Source: CADEED01 sp963842515
GTDB lineage: Bacteria; Pseudomonadota; Gammaproteobacteria; Steroidobacterales; Steroidobacteraceae
Assembly: GCA_963842515.1 (NCBI GenBank)
Contig: CAWJGO010000001.1
Span: forward strand, 1,116,001 to 1,180,000
Direction: 5' to 3'
Length of the DNA stretch: 64,000 nt
Below, in pieces: positions 62,688 through 64,000 of the stretch (position 1 is its first letter; each line of letters begins with the position of its first letter). Position numbers and translations under genes: made by a program. The notes beneath the pieces were generated by a model. That model was given only the letters and a program-made list of their open reading frames with translations, had not been told where the DNA came from and ran no database searches.

Positions 62688-64000
62688 AAGAGCAGTCGAC
62701 TGAATCCACCTTGCGCCAGGTGACGGCGCCCGCGCCCGATCCCCAAGCCCGCCTGCGCGCCAAACGCGCCGCGCTCGCGGAATTCGCGCGAGTGCATGCA
62801 GCAAACAACGCGGCAAGCGCCACCCCCAGCAAAGGTTTCTGGAACGCGCTGCGTCTCTCCGGTGACGATTCGTCGCACGGGAGAACTTCCATGACCTGGT
62901 TTGTTAGTCGGAAACTGATTGCGGGTGTCGCGAGTGTTTGCGTGGTGGGATTGGGAATCGCCATGGTCTGGCCGTTCTTCTCGAGGTACGGCGACGAGCG
63001 TTTGATGGAGAGCACGAGAACGCCGATCACCGTCGAACTACCGCCGCCCCCGCCGCCACTTGAACCTGTGACGGCTGTTCAGCCGCAGCCCGGCACCCCT
63101 GCGCCCAAGCTCACGGCCGCCAAGGAGAAACTGCGCAGAAATGACGCTGATGCGAAGAAGGACGAATCGAACGAAATCGTCGTGACGGGAAGGCGCGCCG
63201 TGCTGCAGCCTTCCCTGGAAGTGAAGCGGGAAGCGCCGTCAGTCGTCGATGCGATCCGCGCGGAAGACGTCGCGGAATTTCCCGGGCAACATCAAAATGC
63301 CGCCTCCAGCCGGCAGAAGGTGGCTGGTCTGGCGGCATCCACCGGCGCGGTAATGGTCTTTCCCGCGCCAGAGATGGAGCAACGCGACAAATTCCAGCAA
63401 TTCGACATCAACCCTCTCAAGCGCGTCGCCGATGAGCCGGTGTCGACGTTCTCGGCCGACGTCGACACCGCGTCGTACAGCCTTTGCGCGGCGCATGTTG
63501 AACGCCGGCACGCTGCCGCAGAAAGACGCGGTACGCGTCGAGGAGATGATCAACTACTTCGACTACGCCTGGCCAAAGCCTGAATCCTCCGAGGTTCCGT
63601 TCGAGCCCACCGTGGTAGTTAGCGACTCCCCGTGGGGCAAGGGCCGGAAGCTCGTGCACATCGGGATCAAGGGTTACGAGGTCGAGCGCAGCGCGGCGCC
63701 CGACGTCAACCTGGTGCTGCTACTCGACGTGAGCGGCTCGATGAACTCACCCGACAAGTTGCCGCTGGCGGTGCAGTCGATGGAGCTGCTGCTCGGCAGC
63801 CTAAAGCCCACGCGATACGGTCGCGATCGTCGTTTACGCCGGCGCCGCCGGCACGGTGCTCGAGCCGACGCCGGTGCGCGAAAAAGAGAAGATCCTCGAC
63901 GCGCTGCATGCGACTGACGCCCGGCGGCTCGACCGCCGGAGCGGCGGGCATCGAGCTCGCCTACCAGCTCGCCGAGGCGAGCTACCGCAAGGGCGGCGTG
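62684..64000 (+). pseudogene. membrane-anchored vWA (YfbK-like) protein, three frameshifts, cut by window end
   Basis: The N-terminal 70 residues are charged and cytoplasmic; a TM helix follows (about 77-97, LIAGVASVCVVGLGIAMVWP). Next come a proline-rich stretch (VELPPPPPPLEPV), a TonB-plug-like segment (about 164-203: EIVVTGRR, KREAPSVVDAIRAEDVAEFP), then the YfbK-type part (FSADVDTASYSFARRMLNAG, VRVEEMINYFDYAWPKP) and a vWA domain with MIDAS motif LLLDVSGSMNSP and DTVAIVVYAGAAGTVLEPT. Single extra bases near 63481, 63813 and 63922 break the frame and each has a one-base repair. The gene runs past the window. Translational coupling to the ECF sigma gene suggests a regulatory or envelope-sensing role. 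Confidence 0.75.

Overview
The window is a high-G+C chromosomal segment from a Gram-negative bacterium. TonB-dependent receptors, Tat and lipoprotein signals, an EF-P lysylation enzyme (EpmB), a DUF3187 outer-membrane protein and a PhoX phosphatase together suggest a free-living gammaproteobacterium, most likely on the Steroidobacteraceae/Nevskiales/Xanthomonadales side. This placement is inferred from gene content only. No integrase, transposase, rRNA or CRISPR array was seen.

Layout. 0-2.5 kb: the end of a truncated gene, a VOC protein, and a tightly overlapping leftward operon (membrane protein, XRE regulator, secreted alpha/beta hydrolase, DUF3052) driven from a promoter flanked by two near-identical 18-bp palindromes. 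2.7-14.2 kb: a GGDEF-EAL protein, multiply frameshifted ypfJ and hrpB genes, a TMEM175-like channel, a DUF2799 lipoprotein, PhoX and a thioredoxin lipoprotein. 14.2-15.8 kb: an SPFH/ribbon-helix-helix pair, and a tRNA-Ile2(CAU) gene whose anticodon loop is interrupted by a 247-nt group I intron, the most striking feature of the window. 15.8-24.3 kb: a TIM-barrel epimerase-like protein, a GIY-YIG-like protein, a broken FG-GAP-like gene, a hydrolase, an ATP-dependent DNA ligase, DUF3187, and an SDR/amine-oxidase pair.

24.6-62 kb is dominated by carbohydrate use. Locus 1 (24.6-38 kb): a TonB receptor, a two-domain GH43 protein, an aldo/keto reductase, a PQQ-type sugar dehydrogenase, a secreted esterase-like hydrolase, a PL10 pectate-lyase-like enzyme and a double aspartyl-protease-like protein. 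Locus 2 (38.2-44.6 kb): a six-hairpin glycosidase, a TonB receptor and a periplasmic trehalase. Between loci 2 and 3 lie an amidase and a FemAB/adenylate-forming enzyme pair. Locus 3 (48.7-61 kb): an alpha-L-rhamnosidase (GH78), a TonB receptor, a GntR regulator, a GH39 enzyme, an MFS transporter, an L-rhamnonate-dehydratase-like enzyme, a 3-hydroxyisobutyrate-dehydrogenase-family reductase and DUF1080. In locus 3 the likely flow is outer-membrane import, cleavage of rhamnosides, then oxidative (non-phosphorylated) rhamnose breakdown.

The right edge has epmB and an ECF sigma factor translationally coupled to a membrane-anchored von Willebrand A protein. That protein carries a stretch closely resembling the start of a TonB-receptor plug.

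Sequence quality: about 20 apparent frameshifts cluster in ypfJ, hrpB and the vWA gene, with single cases elsewhere. Nearly all are repaired by removing one base, which points to insertion-type sequencing error more than to gene decay.
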